In this document: positions 13,520 through 25,887 of the stretch, piece after piece
How the letters are laid out: every line of letters begins with the position of its first letter
Position numbering within the stretch: position 1 is the stretch's first letter
Notes under the pieces: generated by a model
What the model saw: the letters and a program-made list of their open reading frames with translations, nothing else
What the model was told of the DNA's origin: nothing
Databases searched by the model: none
Program-made: the position numbers and the translations under genes
From: Calycina herbarum
Lineage: Eukaryota > Ascomycota > Leotiomycetes > Helotiales > Pezizellaceae
NCBI GenBank assembly: GCA_001414485.1
Contig: LLEY01000094.1
Coordinates: 186,001 to 250,000, forward strand
Reading direction: 5' to 3'
Length of the DNA stretch: 64,000 nt

Positions 13520-14959
13520 TTAGTTCTCTGTTATGTTAGGAGAACTTCCTAGCCTTTCGAGAAACTGAGTAAGGTTACTCTCGTTTGTAAGTCCTGCCTT
13601 ACTTATGTCTGTTAGCCTCCCTGGTGCGGATCCTTGCCTTGGTCTCTTCCTCGCAGCCTATAAGCCCTCTTTATAGCTGAACGCGAACGGGTAGGGCGTC
13701 CCTGCCCCTCCTTCCTTTAAAGCTATTTACGGATTTACGAACAAGGTTAGCCTATCTAGGTATCGTTCTCTTGCTTACCTATAGTGCTGTTCTCCTGTTC
13801 GACATTCCTTTACGAATACTGGGTATTCTCCCCTATAATTCCTATATTTCGCTAGGTACTCTTTTAGATCCTTTTTACTAGGGTACTCCTCTTTACCCCC
13901 TTCGTGCTTCTCGTACGCACACCAGGCGCACCTCTCCTCTTGTTTATAGAAGCATGCTATATGCCCCTACTTCTGGTACTTGAAGCACCTTTAAGCTACT
14001 GCTTCTGCCGCGTATCTCTCGCACGTGAAGTGTTGTACCTTCTATAGTATCCCTCTCGAGTATAGCCTTCTTGCTTCTTCTATTGTTGCCACCTTTAGAA
14101 TGTAGTTCCGAAGAGCTGGCCCCTCCTGGCCCTGGCGTTCTCTATGCTTGCTCCCTTGTTATGTGATCTTTAGTGCTCTTATGCTAGAGGCTTATAAGAT
14201 GCTCTATAGTATGCCTGCCGTTCCTCCCTTGAGTATATCTGCCGGGACTCTCTTTACTAATACTGCGAGCGTTCTTGCTGCTACTACTGCCTCTTATCCG
14301 AATACCTTCTTTGCCTAGCTGTTATCTTGTATATGTGCTACCTATTTCTCTTCTTCGAACTGTATAATAATATCCCTGCTTTGAAGCTTCCTTGCTGTAA
14401 TTGCTCCTGCCTCGCATCCTCTTATATTTATAGCCTCTATTACCTCCTTTAGTAATAGCTTGTCCTTCCTTTTGTCTATCCTTATAGCCTGGATCGTGAT
14501 CTCCTTTGTATATTTGGCTAGTATAACGTATTCCCTTTATAGCGTGGTTCCTGCCTCTCCCTGTAGCCCTCCGGCCCTGACCCTCTCTGCCTACGTTAGG
14601 GTTCGTTCCTTTATACCTCCTATCTTCTTTACTGTGATCGCGAGCTCCTCTTGTAGAATACCCCTTATTATTGTTTCGTCTCCTCCTTTCCTAGCTCTTC
14701 TATGCTTGAGCACCTTTCCCGCTGCCTTGATAATTACCTTAATACCCCTTTCCTCTGTTACTGAGTCGAGTATTACTTAGATTAGGCCCTTCTCTATCGC
14801 GTCTGCGTATTCCGATGCTCTCCTCTGTCCTCTCTTACTCTACTCTTCTTCGTTCGTTGTTCCACCTTCGCTGTTAGTTGTTAGCGCGTTGGAGGGGGGA
14901 GTAAGGGCTCCTTATAAGCCCTCTATCCCACCACTACCACTGCTACGATCACTCGACAT
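13520..14959 (-). pseudogene. LINE ORF1, gag-like RNA-binding protein, broken
   Basis: The reading starts at an ATG at 14959 (MSSDRSSGSGG) and ends at TAA 13520-13522, about 480 codons. Roughly a dozen in-frame TAG stops interrupt it, each explained by CAG or TGG mutation. A CCHC zinc-knuckle remnant is visible near 13920-14000 (CFKYQK*GHIACF), where the second cysteine is now tyrosine. Known LINE ORF1 products bind the element RNA. The frame is otherwise intact with no frameshift noticed, which suggests mutation by RIP alone. Confidence 0.82.
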
Positions 14960-15068
14960 AATCGTAGAGTGCTTTATTCTCTTTCTAGACCGTCTAACGG
15001 TCGTCTAAATATATTTCAAGGCTTTTAGGGTCACTTTTAAGAATATATCAAGTCCCTTAGATCATCTA

Positions 15069-15083
15069 TTAGTAATCTTTATA
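15069..15083. repeat. LINE target-site duplication, right copy
   Basis: TTAGTAATCTTTATA, identical to 9864-9878. Chromovirus homology resumes directly after it. Confidence 0.92.
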
Positions 15084-18000
15084 TAGTCTTTAATAAACAG
15101 ATAATAGAAGTTTATAAATCTAAGGAAGGACTATATATCCTTTACGTTCTCTAGTAACTTCTAGTTTAAGATGTCTTAGATCTTTACTAAATCTATTTCA
15201 ATTTTTCCTAAGTTAAATACCTATTTTAGAAAAAGAGTTTAAGTTACTCTAGGCTCGTATTTTAAAAGTTTAAGATAGAAATCTATCTTAAGTAGTTAAT
15301 ATAAAACTTCTCTTATATATTCTTTATATTCTTCTCCTTTTTCTAAGAAGATTAGAATATTATTTAGATAATAGATTACTATTATTCTTAAAAGATCTCT
15401 TAAAATATTATTATTTTATCTCTAGTATATAGCTAGAGTGTTATATAGTCTAAATAGTATAACTATATATTTATAAAGACCTAATAGTAAGGTAAATACT
15501 ATCTTCTATTTATTTTTAACTTTTATTTATATAAGTTTATAAGCGTTTTATTAATCTAGTTTTATAAATCGTACTATCTTATCTAACTTATCTTATAAGT
15601 ATTAGCTAGCTAGTAATAGATAAGCGTTCTTAACTATAGTATAATTTACTTCTTAGTAATTAATATATACTCTTTTATCTAAGTTATCCTTTTTATTAAT
15701 AATAAGTATATTTAAGATAATTAGTAACTTAGATTTTCTAATATATTCTTTCTTAATATCTTCTCTTATATAACTTTCTATTCTCTATAGGCTTTTCTAG
15801 TTATATAACTAAAGCTTCTACTTTAAGAGATAATAACCCTCTTTTAATTTAATCTTATAATACTATAAGTAATATTCTAGTAAGGCTTATAAGTCTTCTA
15901 GGTTTTTAAACAAAGCTTTAAATTCTCTATACTATATAGGTATTTCGTTTCTAGCTGTCTTACTAACCTATAAAGGACCCTAGATAAGGTGTTCTAGCGT
16001 TTTAAAAGAGGTAGCGCTAACCTCGCTCTAGTCTTATAGTTATAATTATAAACCTATATAATTATATTAACTAAAGGTTATTTTCTAAGCCTTCTAGTTA
16101 ATATCTAGATTATATTCTTAAATCTATAATATACTAAGTATTACTTCCTTACTTCCTATCTTAATAATATCGAATTATATATCTAAGTAGTATTCTTTAA
16201 TATTAACTTTTATTAGAATAGTCAACTAATTAATAACTCTATCTTAGTATATAACGTCTATTCTATTAACTACCCCTAGGTAGTATAGCTTTATACCTTT
16301 AATTAGAATGTTTAGCTTTTTTAAAGCTATTAAGAAAATAAAGTTACTTATTACTCTAGAGTCTATTATAACTTATAACTCCTTTTATTATATTTTTATA
16401 GTTACTACTAACTGTCTTTCTTCTAAAGTAGCGTCTAATTTTGCTTTAATATATTAGACTTTGAAGAACTGATTTTCTTAATTATATCTTCGTTCTTTCT
16501 TACTCTTATACTATAGAAAGAATCTTACTCTTTCCTAGTCTACGTATACTACCTCGTATACTAATTAGTATTCTATAATTCCTATAGTCTTAGGAGTTCT
16601 TCTTATAAATCGTTTTAGCGAGTTTCTATATCTATATTAGATCTATCTATAACTGGTTTCCTTAATAGTTTCTATAAACTATAGTTCTTCTTTATATAGA
16701 TAATTTAAAATAGCCTCTAGTATACTTATCTCTAGTTTAATATAATAAACCTTAAATCTTCTTTTGCTATTATCTTTCTTTAGAGAGCTTAGAAAGAATA
16801 TTACCTTTTTATTATTAGAAAAGGCTATCTTATATATTAAGCTATCTTCTATAGTTCTCTTAGGTTTAAAAAGCGTTCTAATAAAACATCTCTTTATTAA
16901 CTAATCTAAAGTAGTACGTAGTTTATATCGAACCTACTTAATAGTTATTCTTAATAAGGTTTTAGTAACTTATCGTTTACCTTCTTTTAGTTAGTAAAAT
17001 TCCTAGATTAGAGTAGCTTAGAGGTTTACTTAAATAACTCTAAATATTTACTAATTCTCTAATCTCTTAAATAATATTACTATACTCTTTTCTACTTTTA
17101 ATACCTGATATTTCTTATTAATTTCTAACTTATAGTCTTAAGTAGGTAGGTAGGTAGTAATATCTAACTTTAAATATCTATTATATTTATTAAAACCTTT
17201 TAGATAATACTACTACTACTTAGTAATATTTTCCTTTAAGCTAGTAACTATCTATAAGTCTCCTTTCTCTAGGTAGTCGTTTAGTACTACTTATCCTAGT
17301 CTAGGTTTCTTAAATTTAATAGTTTCTCTTTTAGTAATAAGGCTAACTATTATTACTTAGTTTTAATTATTTTAAATAATTATATAGGTTATTAAAACCG
17401 TAGGATTAATCTCTTAAGTAGAATATAAGCTCTAAAAATTAGGTTTCTAGTTTTCTATATATATCTATCTATTCCTTCTCTTAAAAGTTCTAATAAATAC
17501 TTATATCTTACTCTATTTAGGCTTATATATTCTTAGATCTACCTCTAATAAGTTAGATACTAATTCTAATAACTCTAATAAACTTATTAATAGTAGCGAT
17601 TTATATTCTACTTCGAGAGGTAATTTATAATCTATTTCCGACTATATATTATAATATTCTTTAAGTAGTAGATCTTTATTATTATTAGTATCTTAAACTC
17701 TACTAACTTATAACTCGATTTCTTTGTTTAGCTATATATATATAGCACTTACTATTATACTTATAACGTCTGTTTCAATCTACGTACTATATTCTCTAAC
17801 CTCGAGTTCTTCGTTTATAAGTTTAATTTTATTAAGTAAAGCTACCTCTTTTTAAACTATAGTGTTAATATATCCTTTCTCTTTAGAGTCTTTCTTCTTA
17901 CTATACTTATTTACTCTATAACTAGGGAAACTATAGTTATAATATAAGTTCTACTTATATTAACGATTTCGCTCTTCTTAAGAAAGTTCTTCTTTCTTTA

Positions 18001-18860
18001 GAAAGGTTTTCTTCTATATAGCGTTTACCTTCTTACTATACTTAGCATAGAAGTTTTTCTACTTTTCTAACTCTTTACTCTTCTCTCTATATCTAAGGTT
18101 ACTCTTTCTAAATTTATATAAGCGGTTATCTAATTAAACAACCTCCTTAATTATACTTCTAATAGTAAAGAACTATATATTCTATTTAGCTATTTTCTTA
18201 TAAATATATATTTTTAATCCTCTATAAAAGAGTTCTATAAGAGTAATAGTATTCTATCCCGATTTTATCTTATAATACTAGAATTTATTAGTATAATCTA
18301 TTACTAATCTAGTTTAACATAGATTTAAAAGCTTATATATAGTAGTTTAGATAGTATTAAAGTCTTTAAAGACTTTTTTAATAGTTATCTTAAATCCTCT
18401 CTAAGATTTAAATATAATCTTAGTTAATTCTATCTTTCTATCTTTATTCTTATTCTTAAAAAAGTCTTTTAAATATAGCTAAGCCTATTCTAATACTAAT
18501 CCTCTAAGGTAAGAGATAGTAAAGATAGTTTATAAATTATAATTACCTTCGAATTTATTAGAATTAAAGTTAAAGTAGATGTTTATTTAGAGAAGGAATA
18601 AGTCGAGTTTCTTATACTTCCTATAATACGTGTCTAGTATCTTAACTTTAATAGACTTAAGTACTTCGACCTTATAGAGCTCGGGGGCGTCTAGTATACT
18701 AATATTATCGTTATTCCTAGCTAACTATATACTAATAGATGTTCTTCTAGTAGTATTTCCAGATATTTCTACAACGTTAACTCGACTAGTATTTAGGCTA
18801 GCTACGGCGGTAGAGGTTACTAGGGCTATAGTAACTAAACTTCTAAACAGGTACTTAAAG

Positions 18861-19308
18861 TATAACGAAACTTAAACGAACTAAACAAAGATAACTAAGT
18901 CTCGAAGGTTAGTATATAGTAAGAAGTATAGATACGCCGGGTTATTTACTTAGAAGTAAACTCGTTACTTATATTAAAGATATTAAGTAAGATAATAAAA
19001 ATAATAATTAAAGTTAAGTATAAAGCTTCTATCTAGGTAGTAGACGTGCTAGTATATATATAGAATCTCTCGTACTATCCGGATCTCTATATAGGCCTAG
19101 ATCCCTAGATTCTTATAGATCTCTTATAAGATCTAATAGGATCTATTATATAACTACTAATAGTTATCTAATAGTAAGATCCTAGAATACCTAAATACCT
19201 TTGTATTACTAATTCCCTTCTATATTACCTTCTATTTCCTAGATATTATATCTTATTCTATTAGAGCGCTGTCTAGACTACTTACTACGTATAACGTAAG
19301 TCGTAATA
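18861..19308 (-). repeat. 5' LTR of chromovirus copy B
   Basis: 448 bp, starting TATAACG (from TGTAACG) on the plus strand and ending TCGTAATA, the RIP-altered form of the TCGTGACA end seen in copy A. It directly precedes the gag leader on the minus strand. Confidence 0.82.
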
Positions 19309-19434
19309 GTAAGCTACTTATAAAGTAGAAGAGATATACTAAGCTAACCTAGGAACCTTAAAACGCTCTTAAGAATATAAAGGCTTATAACCTCTAGAGA
19401 AACAGAGAGAGAAGGTAATATAATAGTTTATACT

Positions 19435-20258
19435 CGAAGAGTACTCGGTCTACCGACCTTCGTATAAAACGTAATCTTATATAACTTTATATAACTTTAT
19501 ATAACCTCGACGTAAGAGATTCTAATATCGTTCTAATAACCGGTAATTATATATAGCCTCTACGTATAAAACTTCTTTTCTTATACGTAGAATAGACTTC
19601 TTCTCTTTTATTTCTTAGTTAATTCTTTTTATAATAAGATAACCTTATTTATTAATCTTATTATATTTAGCTTATAATACTTTTATCTCTTCTAGTAATT
19701 CTTTTAACTTAAATATAGTATATACTAACTATCTAATATAACTACTATAGGTATTACTTCTAATCTTAGGTTAGTATATAGCTCTCGCTTTCTTAAAGTT
19801 AGATAATTTTATAGTATATCTAGAGTAGAAGTTCTCTAGTATTAATATATAATATAGTATTAACTTTAGAGTATCTTAAGTAGTTACTTAGTAGTCTATA
19901 GTATAACGGTTTACATCTGAAGAGTACTCGGTCTACCGACCTTCGTACAAACACGTGACCTCACGTGACAACCTCGGTAATTACCTCACTTATAATTACC
20001 TTACTCGGCAATAACCTCACCGATCTATAACAAGAGCTTAAGGTTTACTACCTCGGTAATTACCTTAGTAACAGAAGCTATAACGAAATACTATAACAAT
20101 ATCTTAGTCTCTTATAGCTTATACTTACTAAGGAACCTCGAAGTAAGAGGTATAAAACCTCTTCTCTCCTACGTAGAATAGACTTCTCTTCTTAGTTAAT
20201 TCTTCTTATAATAAAGATAATCTTATCTATTAACCTCTTTGTATTCGGCTTATAATAT
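19435..20258. mobile_element. pair of short LTR-like repeats with a 237-bp interior
   Basis: Two direct repeats (19435-19680 and 19918-20258) share an exact 29-bp start beginning GAAGAGTACTCGG. They also share a similar end, containing TACGTAGAATAGACTTC and a CTTATAATA terminus, but differ in length (246 and 341 bp). The interior (19681-19917) shows no coding frame I recognise. It may be a non-autonomous TRIM-like element, or the two may be separate solo LTRs of one family. Confidence 0.5.
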
Positions 20259-20265
20259 TTAGATA

Positions 20266-20425
20266 TATTACGAATTACGTTTTACGTAGTAAGTAGTCTA
20301 GACGGCGCTTTAATAGGACAAGGTACAACGTCTAGGAAATAGAAGGTAATATAGGAGGGAATCTATAGTACGAAGGTATTTAGGATTCTAGGATCTTACT
20401 ATTGAAATAATATTAGGGATCACGT
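20266..20425 (+). repeat. solo chromovirus LTR, left part
   Basis: Starts TATTACG (RIP form of TGTCACG) and follows the LTR of copy A, reverse complemented, up to CACGT at 20421-20425. It is preceded by AGATA (20261-20265), repeated right after the other end of the LTR at 26187-26191, giving a 5-bp target duplication. The LTR continues at 25888. Confidence 0.88.
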
Positions 20426-20666
20426 TGTTAGGACTTGTAGCAAATACTAATGAATTGAACTACAGAGGTGTCTATGTATAAGAAGATTCGATTGTCCTTT
20501 CTAAGCCAGAGTCCTTACTAACTTATATACTCAGTTAACTTATTCTAGAGGGTTCTGCTAAGGGTACTCTCGAAGGTTCTATTACGTTCATACGTTGCTA
20601 AGCGAGGTCACGTGAATACGTCGCTAGAGTACTCTAAGACTTATTCCACGGGTATAACCCTTAATA
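20426..20666 (-). repeat. 3' LTR of second chromovirus
   Basis: 241 bp from TGTTAGG to TTAATA (from TTGACA). Nearly identical to 25647-25887; the differences seen are mostly G/A and C/T. Confidence 0.9.
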
Positions 20667-20689
20667 TTACCCCCCTTCCTACTCTTGAA

Positions 20690-23600
20690 GGTAGGTGTCT
20701 AGGGCTACTATGTCCTCTAACTCAGTAGTAGGTTCCTATGTTAGGTTTACGTATCCTATCTATTTAACCTTATACTCGAGTCAAGTACGAGAGCCTTTCC
20801 CTAGGAGCTTCTTTTGCTATTGACCTAGTATTCTTTTAACTTACTATTCTATAGTATCGTCTACTAATATTATAGGTAGTTGATCATCGTCTATAATTTG
20901 ACTAGGCAGCGGGTCTGTAGCTGCTAGCCTTAATAAGTCTATATTAAAGATATTATAGATACTAGGCAGGGTGTCTAGCCTATATATAGACGGGCTAATA
21001 ACCTCGATAACTGTGAACTTAGCGGATCGAGCGTCTAGTTTCTTACTAGCCCTGTCTGTCTGTATATTCTATAAGCTTAAGTAAACCTTGTCTCTAACCT
21101 TATATATAGGAGCGGTATTCTATAAACGATTTGCTTAAGTCTCCTAGTCTTGTTATACCCTTACTATTAATAATTATGCCTATTCTATAATAGCCTTAAT
21201 CTTTGCTACTATTGCTTCGCTCTTTTAAATTAGTGTTTTTGTGTTTACAGGTGCTACAACGTCTATCAAGGGGTCGATAGTCTGTAATAGATAGCTGTGG
21301 CTAAGTTAGAAGGGGCTTATACCCATTGATGTTAAATCCCGTCCGTTAAAAGCTAGCTATACTACTAGCAGCTAGTCGGCCTAGTCGTCCTAAGCTATAT
21401 TAATCTACTGCTATAGAAGCGTCTCGACTTTAGTATTTGCCCGTTCCGTTAACCTGTTAGTTTGTAGATAGAAGGCTATAGAGATCCGTCGTTTAATCTA
21501 TAAGAAGTTATAAAGCGTCTTCTATGCTTGTCTAATGAATTGCAGGCCCCTATTAGATACTATTACTCTTAGTAGTCTATGTAAGCTATAGTATATAGTA
21601 ATAAATAAGCGAGCAAATTCCTCTGATAATATAGTCGAGTTATAAGCTATAAGGAGCACCCCTTTGCCTAAACGGTCCGTAAACACTGCTATTATATTAG
21701 AGCCTTTACTTATAGATAGTGGTCTAATAAAGTCGACAGAGATCTCCTGCTATTACTGCTTAGGAATTGGTAACGGACGAAGTAGGCCTTGTTTACGATC
21801 CCTCTAGACCTTGGTACGTCTACAAACTCTATAGTTATAGATAAACTGCTTAACTATAGTCTATAGGTTTGGCTAGAAGAACTCCCTTAAGACTATTATA
21901 ATTGTCCTGTTCTTGCTAGAATGGCCTATAAGTATAGAATTATAGAGTTCCTATATAATTGCAGTCTATAGTAGCTTATAGTTAGGGACCTATAGTCTAC
22001 CCCTAAACCGTAAATCACTGTTCTTATCAACTAAGTAGTTAGAGACAGAGACTTTAACTAGAGAAGCGAGGTCTGCTGGAAACACCCTATCTCCTTAGTA
22101 GATAGTATCTATAAGACGCCTAAAGTCCTTGTCTTATACCTTTCCCTCTTCTCAGAGGTTCCGTAGTTAGTCTATAAACGCTTGCTACGTCGCTACGTCG
22201 CTTACTTGATTCCTCTCGTTTACTAATACTACTACTAGCTGTATAGTATTTCCTTGAATTATTCTGTCTAGAATCAGTTATACTATCTTATAATTAAGGC
22301 GTTCATCTCCCTCCTCTAGGAGGTCCTAGTCCCTCCTTATTAGTACATCTGGTAGTCCTCCCTCTTTGCTTAGGTAGTATTAGATAATTAGGTTAAACTT
22401 ACTAAGTATTAACTACTATCGTATTTGTCTTTCAGACAGTTTATAAACTGTTATAAAGTACTTAAGATTCTTATAATCTATAAGTACTATAAACTACCTA
22501 ACACTTTTTAACTCCGCTTCCTATTCCTTAAGGTAATAAATAATAGCTAACAACTCTTTATTATATATTAGGTAATTATATTCAGTAGGTACGTGTTTCT
22601 TTAAGAAGAAGGCTACAGGCTATAAGACGCTATTCTTTACTTAAGAGAGTACGCTTCCTAAGTAATATCTAGAGGAGTCTGTCTCTAGGACCGTCTTATA
22701 ATCTAGGTTAAACTGAGCTAATACTAGGGCCTCTATAAAGGCCTGCTTTAACTGTTCGAAGGCTCTATTCGCTTCGTCTGTCTATTAGAAGGATATATCC
22801 TTTTTAATAAGTCTGTAAAGAGGAGCTGTAATCTGTGAAAAGTCCTTAATAAACCGTTAATAGAAATTCGTAAATCCTAGGAAGCTAAGGACGCCTTTTA
22901 CTGTTATTAGTGCTTTCTAATCTATAATAGCTTATATTTTAGCTAGGTCTATCTATAAACCTTTCCCTACTTTTATAATAAACCTAAGGTACTTTGTAGA
23001 CTATACTTTAAATTCGTACTTATTAATATTAAGCTATAGCCTAGTATCTTAAAGCCTTTATATTACTTTATAGACATGCTTGCGGTACTGGTTATAGGTA
23101 CTGTCTATAAAGACTAAGACATCGTCGATATATACTAAGACAAAGTCGTCTAAGAACTCTTAAAGCGTATAATTAATATACTGCTAGAAAGTGCTAGGAG
23201 TATTTATAAGTCTAAAAGGGGTAATAAGCTATTTAAAAAGCCTAAAGCGTGTCTAGAAAGCCGTTTTCTACTCGTCTCCCTCCTTAATCTATATCTTATA
23301 AAAGGTAGTAATAACATCTATTTTTATAAACTACTTAGCTTTCCTAATCTAGTTAAGTGTTTCTTAGATTAAAGGTAAAGGGTAGCAGTCCTTATAGGTT
23401 AACTTATTTAGTACTCGGTAGTTGTAATAGAACTGTAGACCCCCTTCTAGCTTCTATATAAAAAGTACTAGCGTAGCTGCTAGAGAGTTGCTTACTCGAA
23501 TAAATTCCTTGTCTAGTAACTCTGTTAGGGTTTTATAGAGCACTAATAGCTTGTCTTATAATATATTATAGAGTGGCCCTTAAGAGACTGTTTCTTCTAA

Positions 23601-23900
23601 TCCGTTTTCGGTCTATAAGAGCTCGATACTGTGATTAATTCCTTTATAATATACTAGTAACTTGTTTACTTCCTTTCTATTAAATACTAGATAGAATTCT
23701 AGGCTAATCTAGCTAGGTAGCTTCGTCTGTAGGTCTATATACTTCTTTTCTACTAAGGCTTTTATAATGTCTATAAGGCTTACTATAAAGACTTATAGCT
23801 TCTGTTTTCGATCTATAAGAAAGTAGAAGACGGCTGTGCTTACTTACTTGTAGGAGTAAGACTTTTCTAGCTTACTATAAACTTCTAACCTAGAGTCTTA
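20690..23900 (-). pseudogene. pol of second chromovirus, broken
   Basis: The RT box reads LVYIDDVLVF (23106-23135) with both catalytic aspartates kept. Downstream on the minus strand are LSERQIR and YYLSKEGGLPDVLIRRD, the RNase H to integrase junction, then a chromodomain-like end containing LEYKVKQIGYVN and *EPTTELEDIV near 20700-20800. The many TAG/TAA codons follow the RIP pattern. Confidence 0.82.
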
Positions 23901-24299
23901 GAAGAGTAAGTATCCCTTAGCAGCGTTAAGTAAAGCTCGCTCTCTCCTTAACTAAGATTTTCCTAGAATTATTTTATAACCCTCGATCTTAGAAACTATA
24001 TAAGTATAAACCCGTTTCTACTAGTAGCTTCTAATGTCTATACTAAAAGATACTGCTTAGGATATAACATCCTCTAATACTCCTTCTACTAACTGTAAAT
24101 GCTTTAGTATAATTTATATATAAGAGAGCTAATAGCAATAGATAAAACAGTCTAAAACAATTCTATAGACTAAACACTTTGAATCTACTAAGGCTTATAA
24201 AGTAGCTACCCTATTTACTAAAGCTAATATAAGAAGAGGTTTCTTATCTATATATTCCTACTTAAAATGTCTCTAAGTATCTATTACTAACAACTCCCT

Positions 24300-25400
24300 T
24301 CGTCGCCTCTGCCTACGCTTTCTAATAGGAGCTACTAGTTTTCTGAATCTAAGGAGACATTACTATCTTCTTCTTCTAATTCTAGCGCTACTTCCTTAAC
24401 CTCTGCCTTCTATTTACAAACCGAATCCGCTGTTATAGGTCGCCTTAGTAGTCTATATAGACATTCTTAAACAAAATAACCAGTAGCTCCGCAGCGAAGA
24501 CAGCGACCAGTACGAGCACGGTTGCTTCGTTCTTCCTAGAACACCTATTTAATACGCTTAGTACTAGTTGTTAAGACTTTAGCAGGTGCTGGTTCCTAAT
24601 CTATGCCCTTTACAGATGCCTTATAGGTGACTTTCGGTTTATTAGCGATATTACTACTCGTTACCTACTGTATAGTATCCGTCGAGCGTTTCTAAGAGGT
24701 CTGTAGTGTTTCTAGGAGAGTCTAGGCCCTAGATCTTAATATTCGAGCTTTATAAGCCCTTAAGCAGTCGTCTGTTTCTTTAATAATAGAGTAGTAAGAC
24801 TCGAAGTTAGGTTAAGAAGGAACTATAATCATTACCTTAACTAACTTATTACTAAGGATTCGGTTAAGAGACACCTTTTTTACGTCGTCTAGCTAAGATC
24901 CTTCTCTAGACTCTATAAGTAGAGCTTGCCATTCTGTAAAGACCTCTAGGAATGGTCTTAAGCCTTAGCAGAAGGATTCTAGCTTTCGTTACGCTCTTTC
25001 CTTAGTCTACGGGTCTTTAAATATAAACTCTACTTGACTTAAGAAATCACTGCTATTAGCTAGCTCTAGCTTGCCCTGTTCCTATACCTATGCTTCTATT
25101 CTACAGAGCGCCTTGCCTTGTAAGGATCTGTTAAGTACTTAAAACTTAATATATTTAGTATATCTATAGTAGTCGACTTCGATTTTAGCTTATACTTGTT
25201 ATAACTAAGCTTCTAGCTTGTCTAAGTCTCTATAGAATTCCAGTAGCAGAGGAAGAGATTTCCTAGGTTTATTATCGTTATAGACTATTTATAAGCGAGC
25301 TTCCTTATCCTTCTTTTACTTATTCGTAATCTATAGACGATCGTTCTCTTAGGCAGATGTTAACTGATTCCGCTGCTCTTAAACATACTATAGGAACTAG
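24300..25400 (-). pseudogene. gag of second chromovirus, broken
   Basis: The conceptual frame contains LLLEFYRDLDKLEA and YRYTKYIKF near 25130-25250. Near 24460-24510 there is a CX2CX4YX4C knuckle (CLRCGATGYFV*EC), with the histidine changed to tyrosine. The capsid part is recognisable but broken by stops; the start codon is not certain. Confidence 0.75.
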
Positions 25401-25483
25401 GCGGGTAGCTAATTTAGTATACCGCCTTCTTATAGTTCTCCTATTATCCGTGAGTTCTGTAAATACTGTGAAATAGCCTATAA

Positions 25484-25628
25484 GTTCTAGTGTTACTATA
25501 AAGGCCCGATGTGTTCTAGTGTTACTAAAATGGCCCGATGTGTTCTAGTGTTGCTATAAAGGCCCGTTATGTTCTAGTGTTGCCAAAATAGCCTAATGTG
25601 TTCTAGTGTTACTGTAAAGGCCCGTTGT
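25484..25628. repeat. five tandem 29-bp units in the 5' leader of the second chromovirus
   Basis: GTTCTAGTGTT recurs at 25484, 25513, 25542, 25571 and 25600, exactly 29 bp apart, with a degenerate further unit at about 25454-25483. Odd units carry TATAAAGGCCCG or TGTAAAGGCCCG; even units carry AAAATGGCCCG or AAAATAGCC, so the array alternates. It lies between the 5' LTR and gag. Confidence 0.9.
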
Positions 25629-25646
25629 TTTTTAAATCGAATCTAA

Positions 25647-25887
25647 TGTTAGGACTTGTAGCAAATACTAATGAATTGAACTATAGAGGTGTCTATATAT
25701 AAGAAGATTCGATTGTCCTTTCTAAGCCAGAGTCCTTACTAACTTATATACTTAGTTAACTCATTCTAGAGGGTTCTGCTAAGAGTACTCTCGAAGGTTC
25801 TGTTACGTCTATGCGTTGCCAAGCGAGGTCACGTGAATGCGTCGCTGGAGTACTCCGAGACTTATTCCACGGGTGTAACCCTTGACA
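25647..25887 (-). repeat. 5' LTR of second chromovirus
   Basis: 241 bp from TGTTAGG to TTGACA, closely matching 20426-20666. It is the better preserved of the two copies. Confidence 0.9.

Larger units (their letters stand above)
9879..15068 (-). mobile_element. full-length Tad-type LINE inserted in chromovirus copy B
   Basis: A 5190-bp non-LTR retrotransposon on the minus strand, flanked by an exact 15-bp direct repeat (TTAGTAATCTTTATA at 9864-9878 and 15069-15083). The repeat is duplicated chromovirus sequence that occurs once in copy A near 2535. Its 3' end on the minus strand is a (TAA)n tail. ORF1 (14959-13520) and ORF2 (about 13500-10143) can each be read in one frame apart from RIP-type stops. 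It is clearly more GC-rich than its host element, so it is younger or less heavily mutated. Confidence 0.93.
6764..19308 (-). mobile_element. Ty3/gypsy chromovirus, copy B, with a LINE inside
   Basis: A second copy of the same chromovirus family, minus strand, with a 3' LTR at 6764-7209 and a 5' LTR at 18861-19308. The interior is colinear with copy A: chromodomain about 7920-8040, RT active site about 15340-15380, gag about 17900-18850. It is cut at 9878/15069 by a LINE. It is heavily mutated with no usable ORF. The 5 bp outside the two LTRs differ (CCTTC and GTAAG), so the two ends may not come from a single insertion. Confidence 0.85.
20426..25887 (-). mobile_element. second chromovirus family, inserted in a solo LTR
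   Basis: A 5462-bp LTR element with 241-bp LTRs at 20426-20666 and 25647-25887, flanked by the 5-bp duplication CACGT. A purine-rich tract lies just inside the left LTR on the minus strand (20667-20690), as expected of a 3' polypurine tract. Minus-strand reading gives gag near 24450-25400, RT with intact YIDD near 23106-23135, RNase H and a pre-integrase segment (PDVLIRRD) near 22300-22450, and a chromodomain near 20690-20840. Many RIP-type stops are present. It differs in sequence from copies A and B. Confidence 0.92.

Noticed and set aside
14460..14780. 106-codon hydrophobic plus-strand frame
   Set aside because: It is the complementary strand of LINE ORF1; hydrophobicity is a by-product of a Lys/Glu-rich protein on the other strand.
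25484..25628. 29-bp repeats as a possible CRISPR array
   Set aside because: The units are contiguous with no spacers, lie inside a retroelement leader and are in a eukaryotic genome.
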